64,000 bases of DNA from Xanthomonas albilineans (GTDB lineage Bacteria; Pseudomonadota; Gammaproteobacteria; Xanthomonadales; Xanthomonadaceae), in assembly GCF_002939705.1 (NCBI RefSeq), contig NZ_MDCB01000003.1:284802-348801 (forward strand), read 5' to 3'. The position numbers and the translations under genes were made by a program. The notes under the pieces were generated by a model. That model did not search any database and had not been told where the DNA came from. It worked only from the letters and a program-made list of their open reading frames with translations. How positions within the stretch are numbered: position 1 is the stretch's first letter; each line of letters opens with the position of its first letter. Shown here one piece after another: positions 55,691-64,000 of the stretch.

Positions 55691-57784
55691 ATGACCATGC
55701 ACCCTCTTTCGTTCGCCTGCTTGCTGGGCATGGCGATCTGTACGTCTGTCCACGCAACCGATGTCGCCGATGCCGTCCCCCAGGCGACCGCCCTGCCGAC
55801 CATCGAAATCCACGCCGACACCCAGAACGATTTCCACAGCGCGGCCCCGGTGCAGACCGACAAGTCGGACGCGCCGCTGGCGCAGACCCCGCTCTCGATC
55901 ACCGTGGTGCCGCGCGCGCTGCTGGACAGCCAGCAATCGCTGACCCTGGCCGACGCCCTGCACAACGTCTCCGGCGTGGTCGCCAACACTTACGGCCGGC
56001 GCGGTTGGGACGACCTGATCATCCGCGGCCAGACCGCTTCGGACGCACTGTTTGTCGACGGCCTGCGCACCGCCGGCAGCAATCGCGTCGCCGAGCAACT
56101 GTTCGGCATGCAGCAAGTGGAAGTGCTCAAAGGCCCGGCGTCGCTGCTCTACGGACAAGTACTGCCGGGCGGGTTGGTCAACCTGATCAGTAAGCGCCCC
56201 GGCACCGAACCCATGCGCCGGGTCGATCTGGGCCTCGGCAGCGATGGCCTGCGCCAGGGAAGCCTGGATCTCAACCAGCCGCTGTCGGCCAACAGCAAGG
56301 CCGCGCTACGGCTCACCGCACTGGCGATGAACAGCGACGACCCCACCGAACACGTGTATTTCCGCAGCCGCTGGATCGCACCGGCACTGGCGCTGGACTT
56401 GGGCGAACGCACCGATTTCGTCTTGCTGACCAGCTACCAGGAGCGCGACTACATCCGCCAGCAGGGGCTGCCCTGGGAAGGCAGCGTCGACCCCAATCGC
56501 AACGGCAGGATCGACCGTACCCTGTTCACCGGCGAACCCGGGCAGACGCCCTACCATAGCCACCAGAGCCGCTTGGGTTACGTACTCGACCATCGTTTCG
56601 ACAACGGCTGGAGCCTGCACCATGCCGCACGCTGGCAGGCATTCGGCCTGGATGGCCTGCTGATCGCCAGCAACGGCCTGGCGCCCGACCTGCGCACCCT
56701 GCGCCGTACCGGCATGCAACAAGCATTCGACGGACGCGCCTGGGTGCAGGACACCTATCTCCAGGGCGATTTCCTCACCGGTTCCTGGCAGCACACGCTG
56801 ACCGCCGGCGCCGACGCGTTCAAAACCTGGGAGTGGAACGTGCAATCCACCTGCCAGGTCGGCACGTTGAACGTATACGCGCCGGTCTACGGCAGACCGA
56901 TCGTGTGCCCGACCACACCCAGCCGCGACACGCTCAACGTGGTCGCCTCCGGCGGCGCGTATCTGCGCGACCGCATCCAGTTCGCCCCCGACTGGCAGTT
57001 GCTGCTGGGCCTGCGCCACGATCTCAGTCACAACCGCAGCAAGGACCGCGGCGCCGGTGCCCAAACCCGCAACGACACCAACGCGACCACCGGCTCGGCC
57101 GCGCTGATGTTCGATACCGGCGGTGGAGTGCACCCCTACGCCAGCGTCGCCACCTCGTTTTATCCCAACGTCGGGACCAACGTGCAGGGAGCCACGTTCG
57201 GTCCCGAACACGGCCGCCAGATGGAACTGGGCGCGAAGATGGAAGTGGGTGCCAGCACCAGCCTGAGCGTGGCGTTATACGACTTGCGCCGACGCAACGT
57301 GCTACAGAACGATCCGCTCCACGACGGCTACAGCATCGCGGTGGGCGAACAACGCAGCCGCGGCGTGGAACTCAATGCCGCCGCCGACCTGGGCAGCGGA
57401 CTGAGCCTGTTCGGCGGCTACGCCTATACCGATGCAGTGGTCACCGACGACGGCGGACAACGCATCAGCAGCGTCGGACAGCGTCTGAACAACGTGCCAA
57501 GACACAGCGGCTCGCTGTGGCTGCAGTACGCCGCACACGGCGCGGCCGATGGCTGGAGCATCAGCGGCGGCACCCGCGCCGAGGGCGAGAAGAGCGCCTA
57601 TGGCCACCGCATTCCTGGCTACATGGTGTTCGATGCCGGCTTGGCTTATCGCCAGCGTCACTGGCACTACGCGCTGAACCTGAAGAACGCGTTCGACCAC
57701 GATTACTTTACCGGCGGCCTGCAACGCGCTGTCGCCCTGGGCGATCCGCGCACCTTGTTGTTCTCGGTAGGCGTGGATTACTGA
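55691..57784 (+). CDS. TonB-dependent siderophore receptor
   Basis: A 697-aa outer-membrane receptor that imports an iron chelate using TonB energy. Signal peptide (1-22, ending SVHA). The plug domain (about 60-165) has the family stretches PLSITVVPRALLDSQQS, DDLIIRGQTASDALFVDGLR and VEVLKGPASLLYGQVLPGGL. The 22-stranded barrel follows and ends with a terminal aromatic, SVGVDY. The pattern is that of siderophore-type receptors such as FhuE or FpvA; the ligand is unknown. The Fur-box-like site upstream fits iron repression. It is convergent with the AroQ-like operon. The first ATG is used; a second lies two codons later. Confidence 0.93.
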   Translation: MTMHPLSFACLLGMAICTSVHATDVADAVPQATALPTIEIHADTQNDFHSAAPVQTDKSDAPLAQTPLSITVVPRALLDSQQSLTLADALHNVSGVVANTYGRRGWDDLIIRGQTASDALFVDGLRTAGSNRVAEQLFGMQQVEVLKGPASLLYGQVLPGGLVNLISKRPGTEPMRRVDLGLGSDGLRQGSLDLNQPLSANSKAALRLTALAMNSDDPTEHVYFRSRWIAPALALDLGERTDFVLLTSYQERDYIRQQGLPWEGSVDPNRNGRIDRTLFTGEPGQTPYHSHQSRLGYVLDHRFDNGWSLHHAARWQAFGLDGLLIASNGLAPDLRTLRRTGMQQAFDGRAWVQDTYLQGDFLTGSWQHTLTAGADAFKTWEWNVQSTCQVGTLNVYAPVYGRPIVCPTTPSRDTLNVVASGGAYLRDRIQFAPDWQLLLGLRHDLSHNRSKDRGAGAQTRNDTNATTGSAALMFDTGGGVHPYASVATSFYPNVGTNVQGATFGPEHGRQMELGAKMEVGASTSLSVALYDLRRRNVLQNDPLHDGYSIAVGEQRSRGVELNAAADLGSGLSLFGGYAYTDAVVTDDGGQRISSVGQRLNNVPRHSGSLWLQYAAHGAADGWSISGGTRAEGEKSAYGHRIPGYMVFDAGLAYRQRHWHYALNLKNAFDHDYFTGGLQRAVALGDPRTLLFSVGVDY

Positions 57785-57840
57785 GCATACGAATGCACAG
57801 ACAATGATCGCTGCGCAAGCGCACCACTATATCGTGACAC

Positions 57841-57882
57841 CATCGCCATCGCCATCGCCATCGCCATCGCCGGGCTGACGGG
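57841..57882. repeat. Hexanucleotide tandem repeat (CATCGC)7
   Basis: Seven perfect copies of CATCGC fill the short gap between the convergent receptor gene and the 72-aa protein gene. It is a likely variable-number locus. It lies 18 bases beyond the stop of the minus-strand gene, so it would be in its 3' untranslated region. Confidence 0.95.
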
Positions 57883-57899
57883 CAATACGCCCGCAACCG

Positions 57900-58118
57900 T
57901 TACAAACGGCTGACGCTGCGGATACGGATATCGCCACTGTCCACACCATGTCGCCGCGCAGCCTGATCGCGCATGCGCTGCAGCAACAAGTCCGGATCCA
58001 GCGGCGCGTCGTCGCACCAGCTGTGCGCCAATGTCCCCCAGGCAACGCGTTGGCCGTAACTATAGGCGTCGTAGTCGGCCAGGTAGTGACGCGTGTACTC
58101 AAGGACCGACGTGGACAT
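57900..58118 (-). CDS. Small protein downstream of the AroQ-like pair
   Basis: A 72-aa protein I do not recognise. The start at 58118 (MSTSVLEYTRHYLADYDAYS) overlaps the preceding AroQ-like gene by 20 bases, and GAAGG lies upstream, so it is translated with it. It is soluble; WGTLAHSWCDDAPLDPDLLL, then QRMRDQAARRHGVD make up the middle. Its position as third gene of a tight operon with two AroQ-like proteins suggests a shared function. Confidence 0.65.
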   Translation of the reverse strand: MSTSVLEYTRHYLADYDAYSYGQRVAWGTLAHSWCDDAPLDPDLLLQRMRDQAARRHGVDSGDIRIRSVSRL

Positions 58119-58548
58119 CGCCTTCGTCACCATGATAGCCAAGATGTTCGAGCGCGATCGACAGCGCCAGCGCATAGCCCTTTGCGCAATCGCCACCGAC
58201 CTGCCCCAGACGTTGCGGCGATGCCGTCCGCAGACACGGTTCGCGACAGTCGCAAGTATCGTCGTGCACTTCCACGTATGGCCGCTGCAACTGCGCCACA
58301 GCGGCAGCGGTCGCGGCGCTATCCGAGCACGCGCCCGGATCCAGCAACAGCACCTCCACCCCGCTCCGATCGGCTTGGGTCAGCGCCTGCAACAGTTCCC
58401 TCTCGCTGGCGCAACTGCGCACCGCCAGACTCTTGCCGGCCCGGCCAGCATGGTCCAGTAAATGGGTCATCACCGGCGCAGCGATACGCGCCGGGCGACC
58501 ACGATGACCGGCCACGCTCTCCGGGCCTCGAAGCAACACAATCGCCAT
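58099..58548 (-). CDS. AroQ-like (type II dehydroquinase fold) protein 2, catalytic residues lost
   Basis: A 149-aa protein. VEVLLLDPGACSDSAATAAA and QRPYVEVHDDTCDCREPCLR align with the AroQ stretches for INPGAYTHTS and PVVEVHLSN, and GGDCAKGYALALSIALEHLG with the AroQ C-terminal helix. However the N-terminal loop with the catalytic Tyr is replaced (IVLLRGPESVAGHRGRPARI), the Asn of NPG is Asp, and the His after the SN/HE motif is not seen. So a binding or altered catalytic role is likely. It sits 10 bases after a paralogous gene. Comparison is from memory of the family. Confidence 0.6.
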   Translation of the reverse strand: MAIVLLRGPESVAGHRGRPARIAAPVMTHLLDHAGRAGKSLAVRSCASERELLQALTQADRSGVEVLLLDPGACSDSAATAAAVAQLQRPYVEVHDDTCDCREPCLRTASPQRLGQVGGDCAKGYALALSIALEHLGYHGDEGDVHVGP

Positions 58549-58558
58549 GGGCGCATCC

Positions 58559-58981
58559 TCAACCTGCCAGTGCCGCACGCGCGCCGAGACGACGCTCGGC
58601 CACGCCCAATGCAATCGCATAGCTATCGGCCAGCGCGCCATTGGCGATCACCGTCAGCAACGGCGCGTGGTGCGGCTGCAATAACGGCTCCAACGCCTGT
58701 GCACTGGCGTCGTGCACTTCGATGTAAGGATGGCCCAGCGCATCGAGTGCCGCGCGCAATTGCGGGGCGTGATCGGCCAGGTCTGCGGCTGGCAGTTCAC
58801 CGGAATCCAGCAGCACCAGTTCGGTCTCGTCGTGGGCCCCTTGTTGCAACCGGGCCACGATCTGCGCTGCATCGGCACAGGCCACTGGCACCACATGCGC
58901 AGCGTGCGAGGCGGCCAGCCGCTGTGCCGCGGCGATGGCCGGCGCATCGCGGTGCGGGCCCTGTATCAGCAGAATCGACAT
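58559..58981 (-). CDS. AroQ-like (type II dehydroquinase fold) protein 1, catalytic residues lost
   Basis: A 140-aa protein. The start SILLIQGPHRDAPAIAAAQR resembles the AroQ start (ILxxxGPNLNLLG), ALGHPYIEVHDASAQALEPL resembles the PVVEVHLSN motif and NGALADSYAIALGVAERRLG resembles the C-terminal helix. The flexible lid with Arg and Tyr and the NPG active-site loop are missing (LVLLDSGELPAADLADHAPQ in its place). It is related to the next gene, so the pair came from a duplication. First gene of a three-gene operon, divergent from the permease. The start at 58981 is chosen over an ATG three codons earlier. Confidence 0.6.
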   Translation of the reverse strand: MSILLIQGPHRDAPAIAAAQRLAASHAAHVVPVACADAAQIVARLQQGAHDETELVLLDSGELPAADLADHAPQLRAALDALGHPYIEVHDASAQALEPLLQPHHAPLLTVIANGALADSYAIALGVAERRLGARAALAG

Positions 58982-59178
58982 GAAATACATCCAACGGAAA
59001 CGACGTGCCGCACTCTAGGCCCGTGCGGCGTAAGCGCGCTATGGTCAGATGGGCACGTGGACATAAAGCTTGCGTAAGACCATAGGATTCGAAAGCGGGG
59101 CTCCCCGCACAATCACTGGTGCGACCTCGTCATGTATCTGCGATCATCTCGGGCCTGCTGCTGCGTCCGGACCCCGCC

Positions 59179-60771
59179 ATGACCCAAACCGCTCTGCGCC
59201 GCGATGTCGGCCCATTCGCTCTAATGTTGACCGGCCTGGGCTCGATCATTGGCTCCGGCTGGCTGTTCGGCGCCTGGCGCGCCGCCGGGCTGGCCGGCCC
59301 GGGCGCGATCTGGGCCTGGGTGCTGGGCGCCTTGATCATCACCACCATCGCCCTGACCTACGCCGAGCTGGGGGCGATGTTCCCCGAATCCGGCGGCATG
59401 GTCCGCTATAGCCATTACTCGCATGGTTCGCTGGTCGGCTTCATCGCCGGCTGGGCGAACTGGATTGCGATCGTGTCAGTGATCCCGGTCGAAGCCGAGG
59501 CCTCGGTGCAATACATGGCGTCCTGGCCATGGCAATGGGCGCAGAACCTGTATATGCAGCAAGCCGGCGGCCACGGCGAGTTGTCGGTCCCCGGCCTGAT
59601 CATCGCCGCGGTATTGGTGCTGGTGTATTTCCTGCTCAACTTCTGGAGCGTGAAACTGTTCGCACGCTCCAACAGCCTCATCACCGTGTTCAAGCTGGTG
59701 GTGCCAGCGTTGACCGGCATCGCACTGATCGCCAGCGGCTTCCACAGCGAAAACTTGCACGTGGGACTGCACGGGGGCGCTCACAGCATCGACTTCGCTG
59801 CGGTACTGACCGCGGTGGCCACCGCCGGCATCGTGTTCAGCTTCAACGGTTTCCAGAGCCCGGTGAACCTGGCCGGGGAGGCGCGCAATCCCGGGCGCAG
59901 CATCCCATTCGCCGTGCTCGGCTCGATCGCGCTGGCAACCGTGATCTATCTGCTCCTGCAGGTGGCCTACCTCGGCGCGGTGCCGCCCGATCTGCTGGCC
60001 AAGGCCGGCTGGCACGGCATCGATTTCCGCTCGCCGTTCGCGCAGTTGGCGATCATCGTCAACCTACACTGGCTGGCCATGCTGCTGTACGTCGACGCCT
60101 TCATCAGCCCTAGCGGCACCGGCATCACCTACACCGCCACCACTGCGCGGATGATCTACGGCATGGAACGCAATGGCACCATGCCCAAGGTGCTCGGCCA
60201 AGTGCATCCGCACTGGGGCGTACCGCGCCCGGCGATGTTCTTCAATCTGGCGGTGTCCTACCTATTCCTGTTCTTCTTCCGCGGCTGGGGCACATTGGCG
60301 GCGGTGATTTCGGTGGCAACCATCATCTCCTATCTCACCGGCCCGATCAGCGCGATGGCACTGCGACTGCACGCACCGGAAATACACCGGCCGCTGCGCC
60401 TGGCCGGTCTGCCGGTGCTGGCCGCGGTAGCCTTCGTGCTGGCCACCGAACTGCTGTACTGGGCGCGCTGGCCGCTGACCGGCAAAATCATCCTGCTGAT
60501 GCTGGTGGCCCTGCCGGTGTATGCCTATTACCAACATCGCCAGGGCTGGCAGGACTTCCAACGACACCTGCGCGGAGCCAGTTGGCTGATCCTCTACATG
60601 CCAACCATTGCCGTGCTGTCGTGGGCCGGCAGCACCACCTTCGGTGGACATGGCTACCTGCCCTACGGACCGGACCTGATCGTGGTCGGCGTGGTCGCGC
60701 TGGGGTTCTATTTCTGGGGTGTGCGCTCTGGATGGCGCACCCCGTCGCTGCAGCAGGCCAGCACCCGCTGA
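59179..60771 (+). CDS. APC-family amino acid permease
   Basis: A 530-aa inner-membrane transporter with about twelve helices. The first has the APC substrate-binding glycines (LTGLGSIIGSGWLFGAWRAA); then ELGAMFPESGGMVRYSHYSH, VFSFNGFQSPVNLAGEARNP and ISPSGTGITYTATTARMIYG are consistent with the amino acid/polyamine/organocation family. The substrate is unknown. ATG 59179 is preferred over an earlier start 20 codons upstream. It is divergent from the AroQ-like operon (197 bases), and the two might share regulation. Confidence 0.88.
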   Translation: MTQTALRRDVGPFALMLTGLGSIIGSGWLFGAWRAAGLAGPGAIWAWVLGALIITTIALTYAELGAMFPESGGMVRYSHYSHGSLVGFIAGWANWIAIVSVIPVEAEASVQYMASWPWQWAQNLYMQQAGGHGELSVPGLIIAAVLVLVYFLLNFWSVKLFARSNSLITVFKLVVPALTGIALIASGFHSENLHVGLHGGAHSIDFAAVLTAVATAGIVFSFNGFQSPVNLAGEARNPGRSIPFAVLGSIALATVIYLLLQVAYLGAVPPDLLAKAGWHGIDFRSPFAQLAIIVNLHWLAMLLYVDAFISPSGTGITYTATTARMIYGMERNGTMPKVLGQVHPHWGVPRPAMFFNLAVSYLFLFFFRGWGTLAAVISVATIISYLTGPISAMALRLHAPEIHRPLRLAGLPVLAAVAFVLATELLYWARWPLTGKIILLMLVALPVYAYYQHRQGWQDFQRHLRGASWLILYMPTIAVLSWAGSTTFGGHGYLPYGPDLIVVGVVALGFYFWGVRSGWRTPSLQQASTR

Positions 60772-61343
60772 GGCCGATACCTCCAGCTCATGGACTTCGT
60801 CAAAATACAAGGCCCGCGTCTGGATCAACGCGCAAACGCGGTGAATTGTTTGGCATCAACATGATCCGGCCTCGACAGCGATGCTGAAGCCGGCTCCGGA
60901 ATGATGGAGCGTGGTCGAGAAGATCCTCGGCAATCCGACCTGATCCAGCAACGACGCTGACTCCCGGGGTGGCAACCTCGGGCCGCAGCTTGCATCAAGC
61001 TGCCCGTGCCAACCAAGCATCTGCTGCTCTGTCGCCGCGCGCCTATGCCCCGACGTGAGCAAACAATCAGACTGCCGCACTTCCAATACGCGACGATGCG
61101 ATCAACAGCCGCCTCCAAATAGCGGCACAGTTCGCATTTTTCCAACCGATTGCAAGCTGGCGATCCACAAAACGCATCGCGGTCACATTAATGATGCGTA
61201 ATCCTTGGACAAGTAAAACCGATGTGCGGAAGCTCACGACTTCTCTTTCCGACATTCTCGATCATCACCTTCATGTAATCAACTCCCCCTATACAAATTT
61301 AGGCCGGCCCATTTCGTGCTGACCATTATTGGAGAAACGCACG
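60772..61343 (+). promoter_or_regulatory. Leader region of cellulase copy 1
   Basis: No gene. From about 61000 the sequence is repeated, with substitutions, at 63330-63679 before the second cellulase gene (for example GTGAGCAAACAATCAGACTG and GCAACAGCC-type segments), showing that about 350 bases of upstream DNA were duplicated with the gene. The end, GGCCGGCCCATTTCG, corresponds to a better hairpin in copy 2. GGAG at 61331-61334 precedes ATG 61344. Confidence 0.65.
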
Positions 61344-62822
61344 ATGAGTAGGTCAATGAGACCCCGTATTACCCGCTGTCTGTTGGCAGCGGCGTTAATG
61401 CTGGCAAGCAGTTCGGCATGGAGCTACACCATCAAGGGCGGCCAGGTCATGGACGACAGCGGCAAGCCCGTGCAACTACGCGGCGTCGCCTGGTTCGGTT
61501 TCGAAACCCCGCTACACACCACGCATGGTCTGTGGGTGCGCAACTGGAAGGACATGATCACGCAGATGCAAAGCCTGGGCTTCAATGCCGTGCGCCTGCC
61601 ATTCTGCCCGCAAAGCCTGCAGGCTGTGTCGCCCGGCAGCATCGACTACAGGCTTAACCCAGACCTGCAAGGGATGAATTCATTGCAGTTGATGGACACG
61701 ATCATCAAGGAACTCAGCAGCCGCGGCATGTACATCCTGCTCGATCAGCACTCGCCCGATTGCAATACGATCACCGAACTGTGGTACACCGACTCCTACA
61801 GCGAACAGCAATGGCTGGCCGATTTGACCTTCGTCGCCAAGCGTTATGCCAATGTTCCAGGCGTGATCGGTCTTGACCTGAAGAACGAGCCGCACGGCTC
61901 AGCGACCTGGGGCACCGGCAACACCTCCACCGACTGGAACTCGGCGGCAGAGCGCGCCTCCGCGGTCGTTCTGAACGCCGCGCCGAGATGGCTGATCATT
62001 GTCGAAGGTATCTACACGAATCCGAGTTGCTCCAGCAACACCGCCGCCCACTTCTGGGGCGAAGACCTGGAACCGCTGGCCTGCACCCCGCTCAAAATCC
62101 CGGCCGATCACCTGCTGCTGACCCCGCATATATACGGCCCGGACGGGTACATGCAATCCTACTTCAACGACCCCAACTTCCCGAACAACATGAAAGCCAT
62201 TTGGGAGCAGCACTTCGGCCAGTTCGTGCAAGCCGGTTATGCGCTGGTGCCGGGCGAGTTCGGCGGCAATTACGGCCAGGGCAAAACGAAGGAAAAGGAC
62301 GTGGCCTGGCAGAACGCGCTAGTCGATTATCTGACCAGCAAGAACATCCACGGCGGCTTCTACTGGGCGCTCAATCCGAATAGTGACAACATCGGCGGCA
62401 TCCTCAACGACGACTGGACCACGGTGCGCACCGACAAGGTGGCGATGTTGCATAAGCTGTGGGGCACCGACGGTGGTGGTGGTGGTGGTGGTGGTGGTGG
62501 TGGTGGTGGTGGTGGTGGTGGTGGCAATGGCAATGGCAATGGCAATGGCAATGGCAGTGGCAGTGGCAGTGGCAACTTCAGCACTCATGTCATCGTCGAC
62601 AGCGATTGGCATGCCGGCTATTGCGAGCGCGTGCAGGTGACCAACACCGGTAACACCGCAGGCAACTGGGAACTGACCATGCCGATCAGCGGCAAGGTCA
62701 ACAATCTGTGGAATGGCAATTGGAACCAACCCGACACCAACCTAAACGTGAAGGGCGTGGATTGGAACAAGACCCTGCCCCCTAGTGCCACGGCCGAGTT
62801 CGGCTTCTGTGCCGTGCGCTGA
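61344..62822 (+). CDS. GH5 endoglucanase with CBM2-like domain (EngXCA type), copy 1
   Basis: A 492-aa secreted cellulase that cuts beta-1,4-glucan inside the chain. Signal peptide (1-about 29, ending SSAWS). The GH5 TIM-barrel (about 30-375) has acid/base Glu182 in LDLKNEPHG and nucleophile Glu305 in VPGEFGGNYG, plus QLRGVAWFGFETPLH. A linker of 18 Gly, then Asn-Gly and Ser-Gly repeats (377-about 411) leads to a short C-terminal CBM2-type cellulose-binding domain (THVIVDSDWHAGYCERVQVT ...; Trp residues kept). Secretion would be by type II. The linker is encoded by a microsatellite. A paralogue starts 857 bases downstream. Confidence 0.92.
   Translation: MSRSMRPRITRCLLAAALMLASSSAWSYTIKGGQVMDDSGKPVQLRGVAWFGFETPLHTTHGLWVRNWKDMITQMQSLGFNAVRLPFCPQSLQAVSPGSIDYRLNPDLQGMNSLQLMDTIIKELSSRGMYILLDQHSPDCNTITELWYTDSYSEQQWLADLTFVAKRYANVPGVIGLDLKNEPHGSATWGTGNTSTDWNSAAERASAVVLNAAPRWLIIVEGIYTNPSCSSNTAAHFWGEDLEPLACTPLKIPADHLLLTPHIYGPDGYMQSYFNDPNFPNNMKAIWEQHFGQFVQAGYALVPGEFGGNYGQGKTKEKDVAWQNALVDYLTSKNIHGGFYWALNPNSDNIGGILNDDWTTVRTDKVAMLHKLWGTDGGGGGGGGGGGGGGGGGGNGNGNGNGNGSGSGSGNFSTHVIVDSDWHAGYCERVQVTNTGNTAGNWELTMPISGKVNNLWNGNWNQPDTNLNVKGVDWNKTLPPSATAEFGFCAVR
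62472..62571 (+). repeat. Coding microsatellite: (GGT)17 then (AATGGC)5 (AGTGGC)3
   Basis: Seventeen perfect GGT codons plus one GGC (62472-62525) are followed by five AATGGC and three AGTGGC units. It encodes the polyglycine and Asn/Ser-Gly linker of the cellulase. Units are multiples of three, so slippage changes linker length but not frame. Confidence 0.97.
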
Positions 62823-63679
<857 letters not shown>

Positions 63680-64000
63680 ATGACTAGGTCAATGAAGCCC
63701 CGCATTACTCGCTGCCTGCTGGCAGCGGCGTTAATGCTGGCCAGCAGTTCGGCATGGAGCTACGCCGTCAAAAGCGGGCAGGTCGTGGACGACAGCGGCA
63801 ACGCCGTGCAGCTGCGCGGCGTGAACTGGTTCGGTTTTGAGACCCCGGAACATATCGCGCATGGTCTGTGGACGCGTAACTGGAAGGACATGATCACGCA
63901 GATGCAGAGCCTGGGCTTCAATGCCGTGCGCGTGCCATTCTGCCCACAGACCCTGCATGGCGCGTCGCCCGGCAGCATCGACTACAGCCAAAACTCAGAC
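63680..64000 (+). CDS. GH5 endoglucanase, copy 2 (cut by window edge)
   Basis: The first 107 codons of a second cellulase, nearly the same as copy 1 in the signal peptide (ITRCLLAAALMLASSSAWSY) and start of the barrel (AVQLRGVNWFGFETPEHIAH, RNWKDMITQMQSLGFNAVRV). Differences such as VNWFGF for VAWFGF are closer to the usual GH5 consensus. The catalytic glutamates lie beyond the edge. AGAAGG precedes ATG 63680. It forms a tandem pair with copy 1. Confidence 0.9.
   Translation, partial: MTRSMKPRITRCLLAAALMLASSSAWSYAVKSGQVVDDSGNAVQLRGVNWFGFETPEHIAHGLWTRNWKDMITQMQSLGFNAVRVPFCPQTLHGASPGSIDYSQNSD

Noticed and set aside
62472..62571. Regular repeats that might suggest a CRISPR array
   Set aside because: The unit is only 3-6 bases with no spacers; it is a coding microsatellite.
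62360..62729. Short frames giving poly-Pro/Leu or poly-Thr proteins over the microsatellite
   Set aside because: They are frame and strand shadows of the GGT repeat within the cellulase gene.

Overview
The window looks like a chromosomal segment of a Xanthomonas species or a close Xanthomonadaceae relative. Coding regions are mostly GC-rich. The gene set supports this placement: an E3 subunit with its own lipoyl domain beside the atp operon, S53 xanthomonalisin-type peptidases, GH5 cellulases of the EngXCA type, many c-di-GMP proteins, DUF1415 and YajQ. I see no rRNA, no tRNA and no CRISPR array.

Layout. 1-3451 (minus): the ATP synthase operon atpI-B-E-F-H-A, with atpA cut by the window edge. 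4011-7638 (minus): lpd and aceF of pyruvate dehydrogenase. 7871-9957: a membrane protein, a DNA-deoxyinosine glycosylase and an OmpW-like porin. 10070-12748 (minus): the methionine importer metNIQ. 12851-21183: housekeeping genes (DMT transporter, YajQ, DUF1415, RsuA, RsmC, a PQQ-type sugar dehydrogenase lipoprotein, a hybrid histidine kinase). 21569-23318: an orphan secreted protein and a deleted IS3-type element. 23392-26345: DUF3016, alr and dadA.

26420-31530 is the most unusual region. An AT-richer four-gene operon on the minus strand lies between two decayed IS3-family transposase fragments. It encodes a 104-aa peptide with a microcin-type double-glycine leader, a large MchC/MceJ-like protein, a HlyC/MceI-like acyltransferase-fold protein and a membrane-anchored S41 protease with a PDZ domain. 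It resembles a microcin maturation cluster, but the peptide lacks the Ser/Gly-rich tail of siderophore microcins, the HlyC-like protein appears to lack the catalytic His, and a protease is added. No exporter is present in the window.

31627-35605: msrB, a MliC-like lipoprotein, motAB and small conserved genes. 35650-43972: a tandem duplication of about 3.7 kb covering S53 peptidase, DUF6630, DUF3297 and a Na+/H+ antiporter. The two copies have decayed reciprocally: copy 1 lost the antiporter and copy 2 lost the DUF6630/DUF3297 pair. 44307-51153: a methyltransferase, DOPA dioxygenase, LysR regulator, flavodoxin-like protein, aldo/keto reductase, glycosyltransferase and a diguanylate cyclase. 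51317-54298: a large EAL phosphodiesterase. 54769-60771: a membrane protein, a TonB-dependent siderophore receptor with a Fur-box-like site, an operon of two AroQ-like proteins without the usual catalytic residues plus a 72-aa protein, and an APC amino-acid permease. 61344-64000: two tandem GH5 cellulase genes (the second cut by the window edge), the first with a microsatellite-encoded polyglycine linker.

All calls come from reading the sequence and recalling protein families. No database search was run. Starts were chosen by ribosome-binding site, family length and overlap with neighbours.
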